The notes: generated from the letters alone by a model not told the origin. A stretch of 53,104 nt of DNA from Anaerorudis cellulosivorans (GCF_025943985.1 NZ_JAPCWE010000020.1:1-53104), one strand, 5' to 3'. Positions 24,158-33,688 are shown, numbered from the stretch's first letter. A program made the numbers and translations.

Positions 24158-25639
24158 TCACTTCATTTTTTCTCGTTCTTCAACAATATAAACAGGCTGT
24201 TGCAATACCCTTTGTTTTTTTGAAAGTTTTTGTTGATAAACCCGAAAAGCTATGAAGCAGCATGTCATAATAACCGCTCCTCCAATATAGGCAATAGGTT
24301 TAGGCAACGAAAATCCTTCCGGCGCAAGTAAAATATAGGAAGAAACAACATACGTCATAAACAAAGCGGGCAGGAGAGTGATTCCGTATTTTTTGTTATT
24401 AAGAATCAGGTATATTGTGATTGTCCAAAGCACTACTGTGGCAAGAGTTTGATTAGCCCAAGCGAAATACCTCCAAATAATATCGAAATTGATTTGGGTT
24501 AAAAGAAAGCCAACAATAAACAGCGGTACAGTTATCAACAATCGGTTTATCATGGGGCCTTGCTTCATTTTAAGAACATCGGCAACAATCAGGCGCGCAC
24601 TACGAAATGCGGTATCTCCCGAGGTTATGGGAGCCGCAACTACACCCAAAATAGCCAGTATTCCTCCGAATTTGCCAAGCAACGAATTGGATATTTCGTT
24701 GACCGCCCATGCTGCATTCCCTTGATGGGCAACCATTACCTCATTCAATTTTTCGACTCCACCGAAAAAACTCATCCCGATAGCAGCCCATATTAGGGCA
24801 ACAACTCCTTCTACAACCATCGCACCATAGAAAACTCTGCGACCTTCTTTTTCGTTTTTTATACATCGTGCCATTAAAGGCGATTGCGTGGCATGAAAAC
24901 CGGAAATAGCCCCACAAGCGATCGAAATAAACAGCATCGGGAAAACGGGAAATTGCTCACTGTTATAGTGGAAATTATGCCAGTTTTCGGCTGTAAGTTC
25001 GGGTATTTGATATCCTTTTATAAAAAGGGCCGAAATTAAACTTACTGCCATAAATAACAATGCAAAACCAAATAAGGGGTAGATCTTCCCTATAATTTTA
25101 TCGATCGGAAGAAGGGTAGCCAGGATATAATAAATAAAAATGATAGCAACCCAAAAATTCATGGTTGCATAAGCGGGAGTCAACTCGGCCAGAATGTTTG
25201 CAGGCCCTGTAATAAAAACCGCCCCTACCAATACCATCAATACAATTGTAAACAACCGCATGACTTGTTTAGCTGTAAGTCCCAAATAGATACCGATGAT
25301 CTCGGTTATGCTCAATCCGTTATGCCTGATCGATAACATTCCGGAGAGGTAATCGTGCACGGCCCCGCCAAAGATGGTTCCAAAAACAATCCAAACAAAA
25401 GCAACAGGTCCCCACATTGCACCGGCTATTGCTCCGAAAATAGGACCTAATCCCGCAATATTCAGAAATTGAATGAGAAATACACGCCACCATGGCATGG
25501 GAATATAGTCTACGTTGTCGTTGAGTTTATAAGCGGGGGTTGGTTTATCGGGATCTGCACCAAATGTTCGTTCGATAAATTTTGAATAAAAAACATAACC
25601 CAAAATTAAAATCGCGAGACAGATGATAAATGTTATCAT
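24158..25639 (-). CDS. cstA: Carbon starvation protein A (peptide/pyruvate transporter family)
   Basis: The 493-residue protein has about 13 hydrophobic segments and the CstA hallmarks: an early FYSKFIERTFGADP, WWRVFLIQFLNIAGLGPIFG, and FGAVxHD-type GGAVHDYLSGMLSIRHNG. CstA-family proteins import peptides or pyruvate. I chose the ATG at 25639, giving MITFIICLAILILGYVF. The frame stays open 36 codons further, but a -7 promoter element (25664-25671) lies inside that extension. It is co-directional with, and 160 bp upstream of, the phosphate transporter gene, which has its own promoter. Confidence 0.9.
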   Translation of the reverse strand: MITFIICLAILILGYVFYSKFIERTFGADPDKPTPAYKLNDNVDYIPMPWWRVFLIQFLNIAGLGPIFGAIAGAMWGPVAFVWIVFGTIFGGAVHDYLSGMLSIRHNGLSITEIIGIYLGLTAKQVMRLFTIVLMVLVGAVFITGPANILAELTPAYATMNFWVAIIFIYYILATLLPIDKIIGKIYPLFGFALLFMAVSLISALFIKGYQIPELTAENWHNFHYNSEQFPVFPMLFISIACGAISGFHATQSPLMARCIKNEKEGRRVFYGAMVVEGVVALIWAAIGMSFFGGVEKLNEVMVAHQGNAAWAVNEISNSLLGKFGGILAILGVVAAPITSGDTAFRSARLIVADVLKMKQGPMINRLLITVPLFIVGFLLTQINFDIIWRYFAWANQTLATVVLWTITIYLILNNKKYGITLLPALFMTYVVSSYILLAPEGFSLPKPIAYIGGAVIMTCCFIAFRVYQQKLSKKQRVLQQPVYIVEEREKMK

Positions 25640-25663
25640 GTTCTTATAAGTTTTAATTTCACA

Positions 25664-25671
25664 CAAATGTA
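25664..25671 (-). promoter_or_regulatory. -7 promoter element for cstA
   Basis: The minus strand reads TACATTTG (TAnnTTTG), 24 bases before the chosen ATG. It supports the shorter cstA start. Confidence 0.5.
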
Positions 25672-25830
25672 CGTTTATTTGCTGAATAATGATAAGTATT
25701 TTCGTGAAAAAATTTAATATTGAAAAGGAGTAACCATTATATAGCAATAAATTTTTTTTTGCAGATTGTAGCAGCTTGAACTTAATCCCTTACAAATTGT
25801 TTTCTTACAATAGAAGAAAGGGGAAGTTTC

Positions 25831-28239
25831 ATGAACATTAGGTTATCGAAATATCCAGCCGATGAAGAACGATTTAAATCGGCTATACGTTCTGTTAAAG
25901 GAATCATTTCGGTAGAAATAGACAAAAAATTAGGAAAGTTGGTTTTCGACATCGACCCCGAATTTTCCGATGACGAAGCCGATATTATTCGTGCTATCGT
26001 GGCGGCTGTTCGTGAAAGCGGTGGAGAGGTATATACCGACAAACGCTCCTATCCGGTGCTGAATATGACGTGTGCTGCTTGTGCAGCTGCAACTCAAAAC
26101 ATCCTCGCATTTGTGCCCGGCGTTTTAAATGCCTCGGTCAATTACGGCAATGAGAAAGGGACTGTTGAATATCTTCCCGATATTACTTCCCCTCAAAAAA
26201 TGCGTCAGGCTCTGCAGGAAATCGGCTACGATATGTTGATTGAGGACGACGAATTGTCGGTCGAGAATGTGGAACGTTTACACAGGGAAAATTATCGCAA
26301 ACTCAAAAACGAAACCATTGGTGCGCTTCTATTATCGGTACCGATTGTCTTCATCGGCATGTTTTTTATGCATTGGCCATATGCGAACTATATCATGTGG
26401 GCATTGGCTACTCCGGTGCTGTTTGTTTTTGGGCGTCGTTTTTTCGTTGGGGCATGGAAACAGGCAAAACATCGTTCGGCAAACATGGATACGCTGGTGG
26501 CATTGAGTACCGGCATTTCGTATCTCTTTAGCGTTTTCAACACGCTTTTCCCTCAGTTTTGGGAAAACAAAGGACTGGAAGCTCATGTCTATTTTGAGGC
26601 ATCGGCCGTAATCATTGCTTTCATCTTACTCGGAAAACTGTTGGAAGAAAGAGCAAAAGAAAATACTTCCGAAGCCATCAAAAAACTGATGGGACTGCAG
26701 CCCTCAACGGTAGTAGTTGTAAAAGATGGCATGCCGATCGAAATCCCTATTTCGGATGTTGCCGTGGGCGATATTGTGTTGGTGAAGCCCGGTGAACGCA
26801 TAGCCGTGGATGGTGAAGTAACGGAAGGAGTCTCGTTTGTTGACGAAAGCATGATCAGTGGCGAACCCATTCCCGTGGAAAAGAAACCCGGCGATAAGGT
26901 ATTTGCCGGCACATTGAACCGACAAGGTAGTTTTTACTTCCGTGCGCAAAAGGTAGGTAAAGATACGTTGTTAGCACATATCATAAAATTGGTGGACGAA
27001 GCGCGTGGAAGTAAAGCCCCGGTACAGGCACTGGTGGACAAGATTGCCGCAATTTTTGTTCCTGTGGTAATTGGTATTGCTCTGGTGAGTTTTGTTGGCT
27101 GGCTTATTTTTGGTGGCGAAAACGGCGTTGTTCACGGACTTTTGGCGATGGTTACCGTGCTGGTGATTGCGTGTCCGTGTGCTCTCGGATTGGCCACGCC
27201 TACTGCGGTCATGGTGGCCATTGGTAAAGGAGCCGAAGAAGGTATTCTTATTAAAGATGCAGAGAGTTTGGAATTGGCGAAAGATATCGATGTGGTGGTG
27301 CTCGATAAAACAGGAACCCTTACCGAGGGCAGACCGGTGGTTACCTCCATGAAATGGACAGCCGATGTTGAGCCATTATGGCGCAATATACTGTACAGCA
27401 TCGAATACAAATCGGGGCATCCATTGGGAGAAGCTATCGTAGCCGAATTGCAGGATGGCTGCTCACTTCTTGAGAACGTGGAAATTGCGCATGTTAGCGG
27501 ACAAGGAGTCGAAGGCGTTTATTATGGGAAGAAGTATTATGTAGGCAATGAAGCCTTTATTTCATCGAAAAATGTACCTGTTCCTTTCCATTTGCAAACC
27601 CTGATTGTCCGTGAGATGGAGGCAGCCCGTACCGTTTCGCTTTTTGCCGATGAAGAGAGGGTATTGTGCCTCATTGCCCTTACCGATCAGTTGAAGCCTA
27701 CTTCTAAGGAGGCTGTCGAGCAATTGCAACAGATGGGCATAGAAGTGGCTATATACACCGGCGATAACGAAAAAGCGGTTGCCGAGGTGGCGCGGCAGCT
27801 GAGTATAACTTCCTATAAAGGCAACGTGCATCCCGATGAAAAAGCCTTGCTTATCAAAAAATGGCAACAGCAGGGAAAGATAGTGGCGATGGTGGGCGAC
27901 GGTATCAACGACAGTGCAGCATTGGCGCAGGCCGACGTCAGCATCGCCATGGGCAAAGGCAGCGATATTGCGATGGATGTGGCAAAAATGACCATCATCT
28001 CATCTGATCTCACCAAAGTACCCAAAGCGATCCACCTATCGAAACAAACTGCCAAGGTGATCAAACAAAATCTCTTCTGGGCATTCATTTACAACGCTAT
28101 CGGCATCCCCATTGCTGCGGGAGTGTTGTATCCGTTCAGCGGGTTTATGCTCAACCCCATGATTGCCGGTGCTGCAATGGCGTTGAGTTCGGTAAGTGTG
28201 GTAACCAATAGTTTACGATTAAAATCAAAAAAGATATGA
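25831..28239 (+). CDS. copA: Copper-type heavy-metal P1B-ATPase
   Basis: This 802-residue ATPase exports monovalent copper (or silver). The N-terminus has two HMA-like folds: residues 1-70 lack any CxxC, and residues about 75-140 carry NMTCAACAAAT. Then come the transmembrane helices, the TGE-type actuator loop (SMISGEPIPVEKK), the CPC ion site in VIACPCALGLATPTA, the phosphorylation loop VLDKTGTLTEG, an HP motif in YKSGHPLGEAI and the hinge MVGDGINDSAALAQA. Length and motifs are complete. The first, cysteine-less HMA-like domain is unusual and may be structural. The stop overlaps the ATG of the small chaperone gene (ATGA at 28236-28239). Confidence 0.93.
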   Translation: MNIRLSKYPADEERFKSAIRSVKGIISVEIDKKLGKLVFDIDPEFSDDEADIIRAIVAAVRESGGEVYTDKRSYPVLNMTCAACAAATQNILAFVPGVLNASVNYGNEKGTVEYLPDITSPQKMRQALQEIGYDMLIEDDELSVENVERLHRENYRKLKNETIGALLLSVPIVFIGMFFMHWPYANYIMWALATPVLFVFGRRFFVGAWKQAKHRSANMDTLVALSTGISYLFSVFNTLFPQFWENKGLEAHVYFEASAVIIAFILLGKLLEERAKENTSEAIKKLMGLQPSTVVVVKDGMPIEIPISDVAVGDIVLVKPGERIAVDGEVTEGVSFVDESMISGEPIPVEKKPGDKVFAGTLNRQGSFYFRAQKVGKDTLLAHIIKLVDEARGSKAPVQALVDKIAAIFVPVVIGIALVSFVGWLIFGGENGVVHGLLAMVTVLVIACPCALGLATPTAVMVAIGKGAEEGILIKDAESLELAKDIDVVVLDKTGTLTEGRPVVTSMKWTADVEPLWRNILYSIEYKSGHPLGEAIVAELQDGCSLLENVEIAHVSGQGVEGVYYGKKYYVGNEAFISSKNVPVPFHLQTLIVREMEAARTVSLFADEERVLCLIALTDQLKPTSKEAVEQLQQMGIEVAIYTGDNEKAVAEVARQLSITSYKGNVHPDEKALLIKKWQQQGKIVAMVGDGINDSAALAQADVSIAMGKGSDIAMDVAKMTIISSDLTKVPKAIHLSKQTAKVIKQNLFWAFIYNAIGIPIAAGVLYPFSGFMLNPMIAGAAMALSSVSVVTNSLRLKSKKI

Positions 28240-28445
28240 AAACATTACGATTCAAAACCAATATCCATTGCTCCAATTGTGTATCAAAAGTAAAACCGTT
28301 TCTGGATAAGAAGAAAGGCATACTTTCATGGAAAGTAGATATCGAACATCCCGACAAAATTTTGACCGTGGAAACCGATGAACTTTCGGTGGATGACATT
28401 ATTAAGACCATCAAACGAACCGGATTTGAAGCCGAAGCGCTATAA
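28236..28445 (+). CDS. Small HMA-domain metallochaperone (CopZ-like)
   Basis: The 69 residues form one ferredoxin-like HMA domain. The metal-binding loop reads IHCSNCVSKV (Cys12 and Cys15), where most CopZ proteins have MxCxxC. It would pass copper to the ATPase encoded just upstream, with which it overlaps by 4 bp. Translational coupling to copA is likely. No copper-responsive regulator is in the neighbourhood. Confidence 0.85.
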   Translation: MKTLRFKTNIHCSNCVSKVKPFLDKKKGILSWKVDIEHPDKILTVETDELSVDDIIKTIKRTGFEAEAL

Positions 28446-28470
28446 ATTCTAGGTTAAAGTATGTAAATAT

Positions 28471-28502
28471 ATTGCATTTTATTTTTCTCTCATATACTTT
28501 TG
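28471..28502 (+). promoter_or_regulatory. Promoter of the trp operon
   Basis: A TTG at about 28472-28474 and TACTTTTG (28495-28502) are separated by 20 bases, a good Bacteroidetes-type promoter. It lies just upstream of the leader peptide at 28521. Confidence 0.65.
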
Positions 28503-28520
28503 CAAGAAAATTAAAGGGAA

Positions 28521-28580
28521 ATGAATTATCTACTTTCAAACAGATATTGGTGGCGTCACTTACAACTCACAAAGTCGTAA
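28521..28580 (+). CDS. trpL: trp leader peptide with tandem Trp codons
   Basis: The 19-residue frame reads MNYLLSNRYWWRHLQLTKS and contains two consecutive UGG codons (28548-28553). It is preceded by AAAGGGAA, a plausible ribosome site, and by the trp promoter. An intrinsic terminator begins 51 bases after its stop, before trpB. This is the classical layout of tryptophan-controlled transcription attenuation: when charged tRNA-Trp is scarce, the ribosome stalls at the Trp pair and the terminator does not form. A 5-bp complement (CTTAC near 28558-28562 with GTAAG near 28577-28581) just after the Trp codons could be the alternative structure. It may correspond to the published Bacteroid-trp RNA motif, though I cannot compare it here. 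Confidence 0.82.
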   Translation: MNYLLSNRYWWRHLQLTKS

Positions 28581-28626
28581 GGGAAGCATCCGTGTTTTTT
28601 GAAGTAAGCAATAGAATAAAGATCAG

Positions 28627-28657
28627 AAAGCCTGTCGCACCTTGCGACAGGTTTTTT
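28627..28657 (+). terminator. Attenuator terminator of the trp operon
   Basis: CCTGTCGCA (28631-28639) pairs perfectly with TGCGACAGG (28643-28651), followed by TTTTTT. The 3-base loop and 9-bp GC-rich stem make it strong. It sits 39 bp before the trpB ATG and after the Trp-Trp leader peptide. Confidence 0.88.
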
Positions 28658-28695
28658 CGTTTTTAGGGATATTTACAAATAAACGTTTTTTCATT

Positions 28696-29877
28696 ATGAA
28701 TCAATTTACAGTAAACGAAAAAGGGTATTATGGCGAATTTGGCGGAGCTTATGTACCCGAAATTCTTCACAAATGCGTGGAAGATTTACAGCAAGCTTAC
28801 CTTGATATTATGGAAAGCGATAGCTTTCAACAGGAATTTCAAGCGTTGTTACGCGATTATGTCGGGCGTCCTTCACCGTTGTATTTATCCAAACAACTCT
28901 CTGAACGGCATGGTTGTAAGATTTATCTTAAACGGGAAGACCTCAATCATACCGGTGCTCACAAAATCAATAATGCCATAGGGCAGGTGCTTATTGCCCG
29001 AAGGATGGGCAAAACCCGCATTATTGCAGAAACCGGAGCCGGTCAACATGGAGTAGCTACGGCAACGGTGTGCGCACTCATGCAGATGCCTTGTACGGTT
29101 TATATGGGGAAAACCGATGTGGAACGGCAGTTTCCAAACGTAAAAAAAATGGAAATGTTAGGAGCGACAGTGGTTCCCGTTACTTCAGGAAACATGACAT
29201 TGAAAGATGCTACAAACGAAGCTATTCGCGACTGGTGCAGTCATCCCGAAGACACGCATTATGTGATCGGATCGACTATTGGTCCTCATCCTTATCCCGA
29301 TATGGTAGCCCGACTTCAGTCGGTTATCAGCAAAGAGATTAAAAAACAACTCACAGAAAAAGAAGAACGCGATTTTCCCGATTATCTTTTCGCGTGTGTT
29401 GGTGGGGGAAGCAATGCTGCCGGAACAATTTATGAGTATTTGGATAACGAGAATGTCAAGATTGTGCTTGCTGAAGCGGGAGGAAAAGGCATTGACAGCG
29501 GCTACTCTGCTGCCACCATTCAGTTAGGAAAAATTGGTGTATTGCACGGTTGCAAAACCCTCATCATGCAAACCGAGGATGGACAGATTGTTGAACCGTA
29601 TTCCGTTTCTGCCGGGCTGGATTATCCGGGTATCGGTCCTATTCATGCCCATTTGGCAAAACAACAGCGTGCCAGGGTATTGGCCATTACCGATGATGAG
29701 GCATTGAAAGCTGCTTTCAATTTGACACGAAATGAGGGGATTATTCCTGCATTGGAGTCGGCTCACGCTTTGGCAGCATTGGATAAAGTGGAATTTTCGT
29801 CTTCCGATATTGTAGTGCTTACACTATCGGGGCGAGGCGATAAGGATATGGACACCTATCTTAAATATATGGATTAA
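28696..29877 (+). CDS. trpB: Tryptophan synthase beta chain
   Basis: TrpB condenses indole with L-serine, using PLP, to give tryptophan. I use the ATG at 28696 (MNQFTVNEKGYYGEFGGAYVPEIL, 393 residues). The frame opens at 28642, but that is inside the attenuator terminator. The PLP lysine is Lys90 in LNHTGAHKINNA, and the phosphate-binding loop GGGSNAAGT is near residue 234. It is the first gene of the operon, an order (trpB before trpE) I know from Bacteroidetes. trpE starts 23 bp downstream. Confidence 0.97.
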   Translation: MNQFTVNEKGYYGEFGGAYVPEILHKCVEDLQQAYLDIMESDSFQQEFQALLRDYVGRPSPLYLSKQLSERHGCKIYLKREDLNHTGAHKINNAIGQVLIARRMGKTRIIAETGAGQHGVATATVCALMQMPCTVYMGKTDVERQFPNVKKMEMLGATVVPVTSGNMTLKDATNEAIRDWCSHPEDTHYVIGSTIGPHPYPDMVARLQSVISKEIKKQLTEKEERDFPDYLFACVGGGSNAAGTIYEYLDNENVKIVLAEAGGKGIDSGYSAATIQLGKIGVLHGCKTLIMQTEDGQIVEPYSVSAGLDYPGIGPIHAHLAKQQRARVLAITDDEALKAAFNLTRNEGIIPALESAHALAALDKVEFSSSDIVVLTLSGRGDKDMDTYLKYMD

Positions 29878-29900
29878 TTTAGCAACTAAATCATTACGAT

Positions 29901-31307
29901 ATGTCTTACAATTTTCATACCCATACTAAAAAAATTCTTGGCGACCTTCATACGCCGGTGAGCATTTATCTGAAAGTGCGCGATGCTTTTCCGCAATCGG
30001 CATTGCTGGAAAGTTCCGATTTCCATGCCAACGAAAATAGCACCTCTTACATCGGACTAGAACCCATAGCTTCCGTCGATGTAAATCGGGGTATGTGTAC
30101 GATGAAATTTCCCGATGGGGAAAAAGAAATGCGCCCGCTGTCTGCGTCTTTTACGATTTCCGACGCATTGAGCGGTTTCCTTCAACAGATAAAAGTGGAA
30201 GGCGAACATAGTGATGCTTGTGGATTGTTTGGATATACCACTTTTAATTGCGTGAAATATACCGAAAATATTCCCGTTCGCGAAAGCAAGGAAGAACGCA
30301 GCGATGCCCCCGATATGCTGTACATTCTTTATCGCTACATGCTGATTTTCGATCACTTTAAGGACGAAATCACTATTGTTGAGCTTCTTCGCGATGGAGA
30401 AGAAAGTCGGCTCTCGCGTGTGGAGTTGCTGATGAATGTCCGTAATGTTGCGTTGTACAACTTTTTTCCCGAAGGAGAGGAATACAGCACCATTACCGAT
30501 GAGGAATTCAAGGCCGATGTGCGTCGTGGCGTGCAACATTGTCTTCGGGGAGATGTCTTTCAGATTGTGCTTTCGCGCCGTTTCGTTCAACGATTCTCGG
30601 GCGACGATTTCAAGGTGTACCGGACATTGCGTTCCATCAATCCTTCGCCCTATCTGTTTTATTTCGATTTTGGCGGATACCGCATTTTCGGTTCTTCTCC
30701 CGAAACGCACTGCAAAATTAAAGGTTCCCGAATCAGCATCGATCCCATTGCCGGTACAACCCGCCGTACCGGAAATTATAAGGAAGATATGAAGGCGATG
30801 GAGTTTCTGATGAACGACCCCAAAGAGAATGCAGAGCATGTCATGCTGGTCGACCTTGCCAGAAACGATCTGAGTAGAAATGCACACGATGTAAAGGTCG
30901 ATTTCTATAAAGAACCGCAGTTTTACTCACATGTTATTCATCTGGTTTCGCGTGTGAGCGGCACACTCGACGAGGGCACCGATCCCATCAAGGCCTTTTT
31001 CGATACTTTTCCTGCCGGCACGCTTTCGGGAGCACCCAAAGTGCGCGCCATGCAACTTATTTCCGAGATCGAGAAGCACAATCGGGGTGCCTACGGAGGT
31101 TGCATCGGGTTTATCGGATTAAATGGCGATCTCAACCAAGCTATTACCATCCGCACTTTTGTAAGCCGCAACAACGAACTCTGGTATCAGGCCGGAGCAG
31201 GTATTGTGGCACAAAGCAGCGACGAGTATGAATTGCAGGAAGTCAACAGCAAATTGGGTGCTTTGAAAAAAGCCATTGATAGGGCATCCTCTTTGGTTAA
31301 TGTTTAA
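29901..31307 (+). CDS. trpE: Anthranilate synthase component I
   Basis: TrpE makes anthranilate from chorismate with ammonia from TrpG. The 468-residue protein has the tryptophan feedback-inhibition motif LLESSD at residues 35-40 and the chorismate-enzyme signature blocks in the C-terminal half (VFQIVLSRRF near 220, GSSPETHCKI, IAGTTRRTG, AEHVMLVDLARNDLSRN, TFPAGTLSGAPKVRAM and GAGIVAQSS). It is therefore both made under attenuation and probably inhibited by tryptophan. trpG follows 12 bp downstream. Confidence 0.95.
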   Translation: MSYNFHTHTKKILGDLHTPVSIYLKVRDAFPQSALLESSDFHANENSTSYIGLEPIASVDVNRGMCTMKFPDGEKEMRPLSASFTISDALSGFLQQIKVEGEHSDACGLFGYTTFNCVKYTENIPVRESKEERSDAPDMLYILYRYMLIFDHFKDEITIVELLRDGEESRLSRVELLMNVRNVALYNFFPEGEEYSTITDEEFKADVRRGVQHCLRGDVFQIVLSRRFVQRFSGDDFKVYRTLRSINPSPYLFYFDFGGYRIFGSSPETHCKIKGSRISIDPIAGTTRRTGNYKEDMKAMEFLMNDPKENAEHVMLVDLARNDLSRNAHDVKVDFYKEPQFYSHVIHLVSRVSGTLDEGTDPIKAFFDTFPAGTLSGAPKVRAMQLISEIEKHNRGAYGGCIGFIGLNGDLNQAITIRTFVSRNNELWYQAGAGIVAQSSDEYELQEVNSKLGALKKAIDRASSLVNV

Positions 31308-31319
31308 TAGTAAAAGAAA

Positions 31320-31913
31320 ATGAAGAAAATTCTTATTCTCGACAATTACGACTCCTTTACCTATAATTTGGTTCATGCGGTGAGATCGCTTGGATACACC
31401 GGTGTAGATGTGGTTCGCAACGACAAGGTTGATTTGGATTTGGTAGAGCAGTACGATAAAATCATTCTTTCGCCCGGTCCCGGAATACCCGAAGAAGCAG
31501 GGGATATGCTTCCGCTGATTAAACGTTATGCACCTACTAAAAGCATGCTTGGCGTGTGCTTGGGGCATCAGGCCATAGGTGTGGTCTTTGGTGCAAAACT
31601 GGAAAATATTCCTTTTGTCTTTCACGGCGTGCAGACAATTGCCCATATTGTGAAGGAAGATCCTCTATTCGAAGGATTACCCTCGGAATTCCAGGTAGGG
31701 AGATACCATTCGTGGATCATTTCCCGTGACGATTTTCCCGGTGAACTTGAAATTACGGCTGTTGATGATGAAAACAACATTATGGCCATCAAACATAAAA
31801 AACTCGACGTTCACGGTGTTCAGTTTCATCCCGAATCCGTTCTTACGCCACAGGGAATCACTATTATTCAAAATTTTTTAAACATAAACGACAATGAAAG
31901 AAACGCTATATAA
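31320..31913 (+). CDS. trpG: Anthranilate synthase component II (glutamine amidotransferase)
   Basis: TrpG hydrolyses glutamine to feed ammonia to TrpE. The 197 residues show the class I amidotransferase pattern: ILDNYDSFTYN at the start, LSPGPGIPEEAG near 50, the nucleophile Cys80 in GVCLGHQAIG, and the His-Glu pair in VQFHPESVLTPQG near residue 171. The end overlaps the start of trpD by 20 bp (31894-31913), which suggests coupled translation. It could serve also in p-aminobenzoate synthesis, as some TrpG proteins do. Confidence 0.95.
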   Translation: MKKILILDNYDSFTYNLVHAVRSLGYTGVDVVRNDKVDLDLVEQYDKIILSPGPGIPEEAGDMLPLIKRYAPTKSMLGVCLGHQAIGVVFGAKLENIPFVFHGVQTIAHIVKEDPLFEGLPSEFQVGRYHSWIISRDDFPGELEITAVDDENNIMAIKHKKLDVHGVQFHPESVLTPQGITIIQNFLNINDNERNAI

Positions 31914-32892
31914 AATATTCGATTATCAATACCTTTCGCGTCAGGAAGCCAAAAAGGTTCTTTTTGACATTGTTGGCGGGAATGTGCCCGAATCGCAAGT
32001 TGCCGCCCTCATTACTTCATTTCTGATGCGCAGCATTTCGGTAGACGAAATTCTCGGATTTCGCGATGCCTTGCTGGAGATGCGTGTGCCGGCCGATTTG
32101 TCGGATTATCAACCGTTGGACATCGTGGGGACGGGCGGCGATGGCAAAAATACGTTCAATATTTCTACTGCAGCGTGTTTTGTGGTTGCCGGTGCAGGTT
32201 ACAACGTGGTAAAACACGGCAATTATGGTGCCACCTCCATCAGTGGGGCAAGCAATGTTATTGAGCAGCAAGGAGTAAAATTTACTACCAACATCGATAC
32301 GTTGCGCAGGAGCATGGAACAATGCCATATTGCCTATTTGCATGCACCGTTATTCAGCCCTGCACTGAAAGCGGTGGCCGGCGTAAGAAAAAGCTTGGGC
32401 GTCCGTAACTTTTTCAACGTATTGGGTCCGTTGGTAAATCCGGTGCAACCCGACTACCAGATGCTGGGTGTGTACGATTTGTCCATGATGAGACTTTACA
32501 GTTATATTTATCAGGAAGGGAAAAAGCACTTTTGCATTGTGCATACGCTGGACGGATACGACGAAATTTCGCTTACCGACCAATTCAAAGTGGTATCCAC
32601 CAAAGGCGAGCAGCTTTTCATGCCTGAGGATCTCGGTTTTAAGCGGGTGCAACAACATGAATTGGATGGAGGGAATACGGTGGAGGTTGCAGCCGGGATT
32701 TTCAGAGATGTGCTTCATGGAGAAGGTACCGGGGCACAACGCGATGTAGTTGTGATCAATGCTGCTTTTGCCATTCAAACCGTTGAACAGGACAAATCGA
32801 TTGAGGAATGTATCGAAATTGCCCGAGAATCGCTCTATGGCAAGAAGGCTCTTAAAACCCTGGAAAAGTTTGTGGAACTGAATAAAGGATGA
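31894..32892 (+). CDS. trpD: Anthranilate phosphoribosyltransferase
   Basis: TrpD joins anthranilate to phosphoribosyl pyrophosphate. The 332-residue protein has the PRPP-binding loop DIVGTGGDGKNTFNISTA near residue 75-92, the KHGNYGATSISGASNVIE block and the FNVLGPLVNPVQPDYQ segment. Length is normal for a monofunctional TrpD (not fused to TrpG). It overlaps trpG by 20 bp, and trpC begins 4 bp after its stop. Confidence 0.95.
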   Translation: MKETLYKIFDYQYLSRQEAKKVLFDIVGGNVPESQVAALITSFLMRSISVDEILGFRDALLEMRVPADLSDYQPLDIVGTGGDGKNTFNISTAACFVVAGAGYNVVKHGNYGATSISGASNVIEQQGVKFTTNIDTLRRSMEQCHIAYLHAPLFSPALKAVAGVRKSLGVRNFFNVLGPLVNPVQPDYQMLGVYDLSMMRLYSYIYQEGKKHFCIVHTLDGYDEISLTDQFKVVSTKGEQLFMPEDLGFKRVQQHELDGGNTVEVAAGIFRDVLHGEGTGAQRDVVVINAAFAIQTVEQDKSIEECIEIARESLYGKKALKTLEKFVELNKG

Positions 32893-32896
32893 CAGC

Positions 32897-33688
32897 ATGA
32901 AAGATGTACTCGAGGAAATCGTTGCTCATAAACGAATAGAAGTTGAGGAGCAGAAAAAACGTCGCCCCATAAACGAGATCTGCCGGTTATTGGAGAAGAA
33001 AACGGTTGAAGCGCGTTCGTTGAAATCGGCATTGGAAAATTCCGACAGCGGTATCATTGCCGAGTTTAAACGCCGTTCGCCAAGTAAAGGTTGGATCAAT
33101 GCATGCGCCGATGTAAAACCGATAGCTCAAAGCTACGAAGTGAATGGCGCTGCGGCTTTGTCGGTGCTTAGCGATGAGCATTTTTTCGGCGGAACGGCTC
33201 ATGATGTGGAAACGGCGTTGTCGGCGACACATATTCCTGTATTGCGAAAGGAATTTATTGTAGACGAATATCAGGTTTACGAAACCAAGTTGCTCGGGGC
33301 AAATGCCATTTTGCTTATTGCTGCAGCCATCAGCAAAGAAGAATGCAGACGATTTACAAAAATTGCGGAAGAGCTTCAGCTCGAAGTGCTGCTGGAACTT
33401 CACGACGAAAAAGAAACGGAGTACATCACTTCGCACTCTCTCATCGGAATCAATAATAGAAATTTAGGTACCTTTGCAACTCATGTGGAGAAATCGTTTC
33501 AAATGGCGCGTGTTCTTCCCAAGGAGGCTTTATGGATTTCGGAGAGCGGAATTTCGTCGCCAACGATGGTGAGTACATTGCGAGAAGCAGGTTACCGGGG
33601 TTTTCTTATCGGAGAAAATTTCATGAAGACTGCCGATCCCGGCGCAAGTTTGGGCGTATTTCTCAGCGAATTAAAAGAGGATTTTTAA
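32897..33688 (+). CDS. trpC: Indole-3-glycerol-phosphate synthase
   Basis: TrpC closes the indole ring from CdRP. The 263-residue TIM barrel shows the family start (VLEEIVAHKRIEVEEQKK), the IIAEFKRRSPSKGWI block with the catalytic lysine near residue 56, a VLRKEFIVDEYQVYE block, and the IGINNRNLGTFATHVE and ISESGISS strands. It is a monofunctional protein; trpF is a separate gene 5 bp downstream. Confidence 0.95.
   Translation: MKDVLEEIVAHKRIEVEEQKKRRPINEICRLLEKKTVEARSLKSALENSDSGIIAEFKRRSPSKGWINACADVKPIAQSYEVNGAAALSVLSDEHFFGGTAHDVETALSATHIPVLRKEFIVDEYQVYETKLLGANAILLIAAAISKEECRRFTKIAEELQLEVLLELHDEKETEYITSHSLIGINNRNLGTFATHVEKSFQMARVLPKEALWISESGISSPTMVSTLREAGYRGFLIGENFMKTADPGASLGVFLSELKEDF

Noticed and set aside
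25640-25747. 36-codon N-terminal extension of cstA
   Set aside because: The conserved membrane start is at 25639 and a TAnnTTTG element lies inside the extension.
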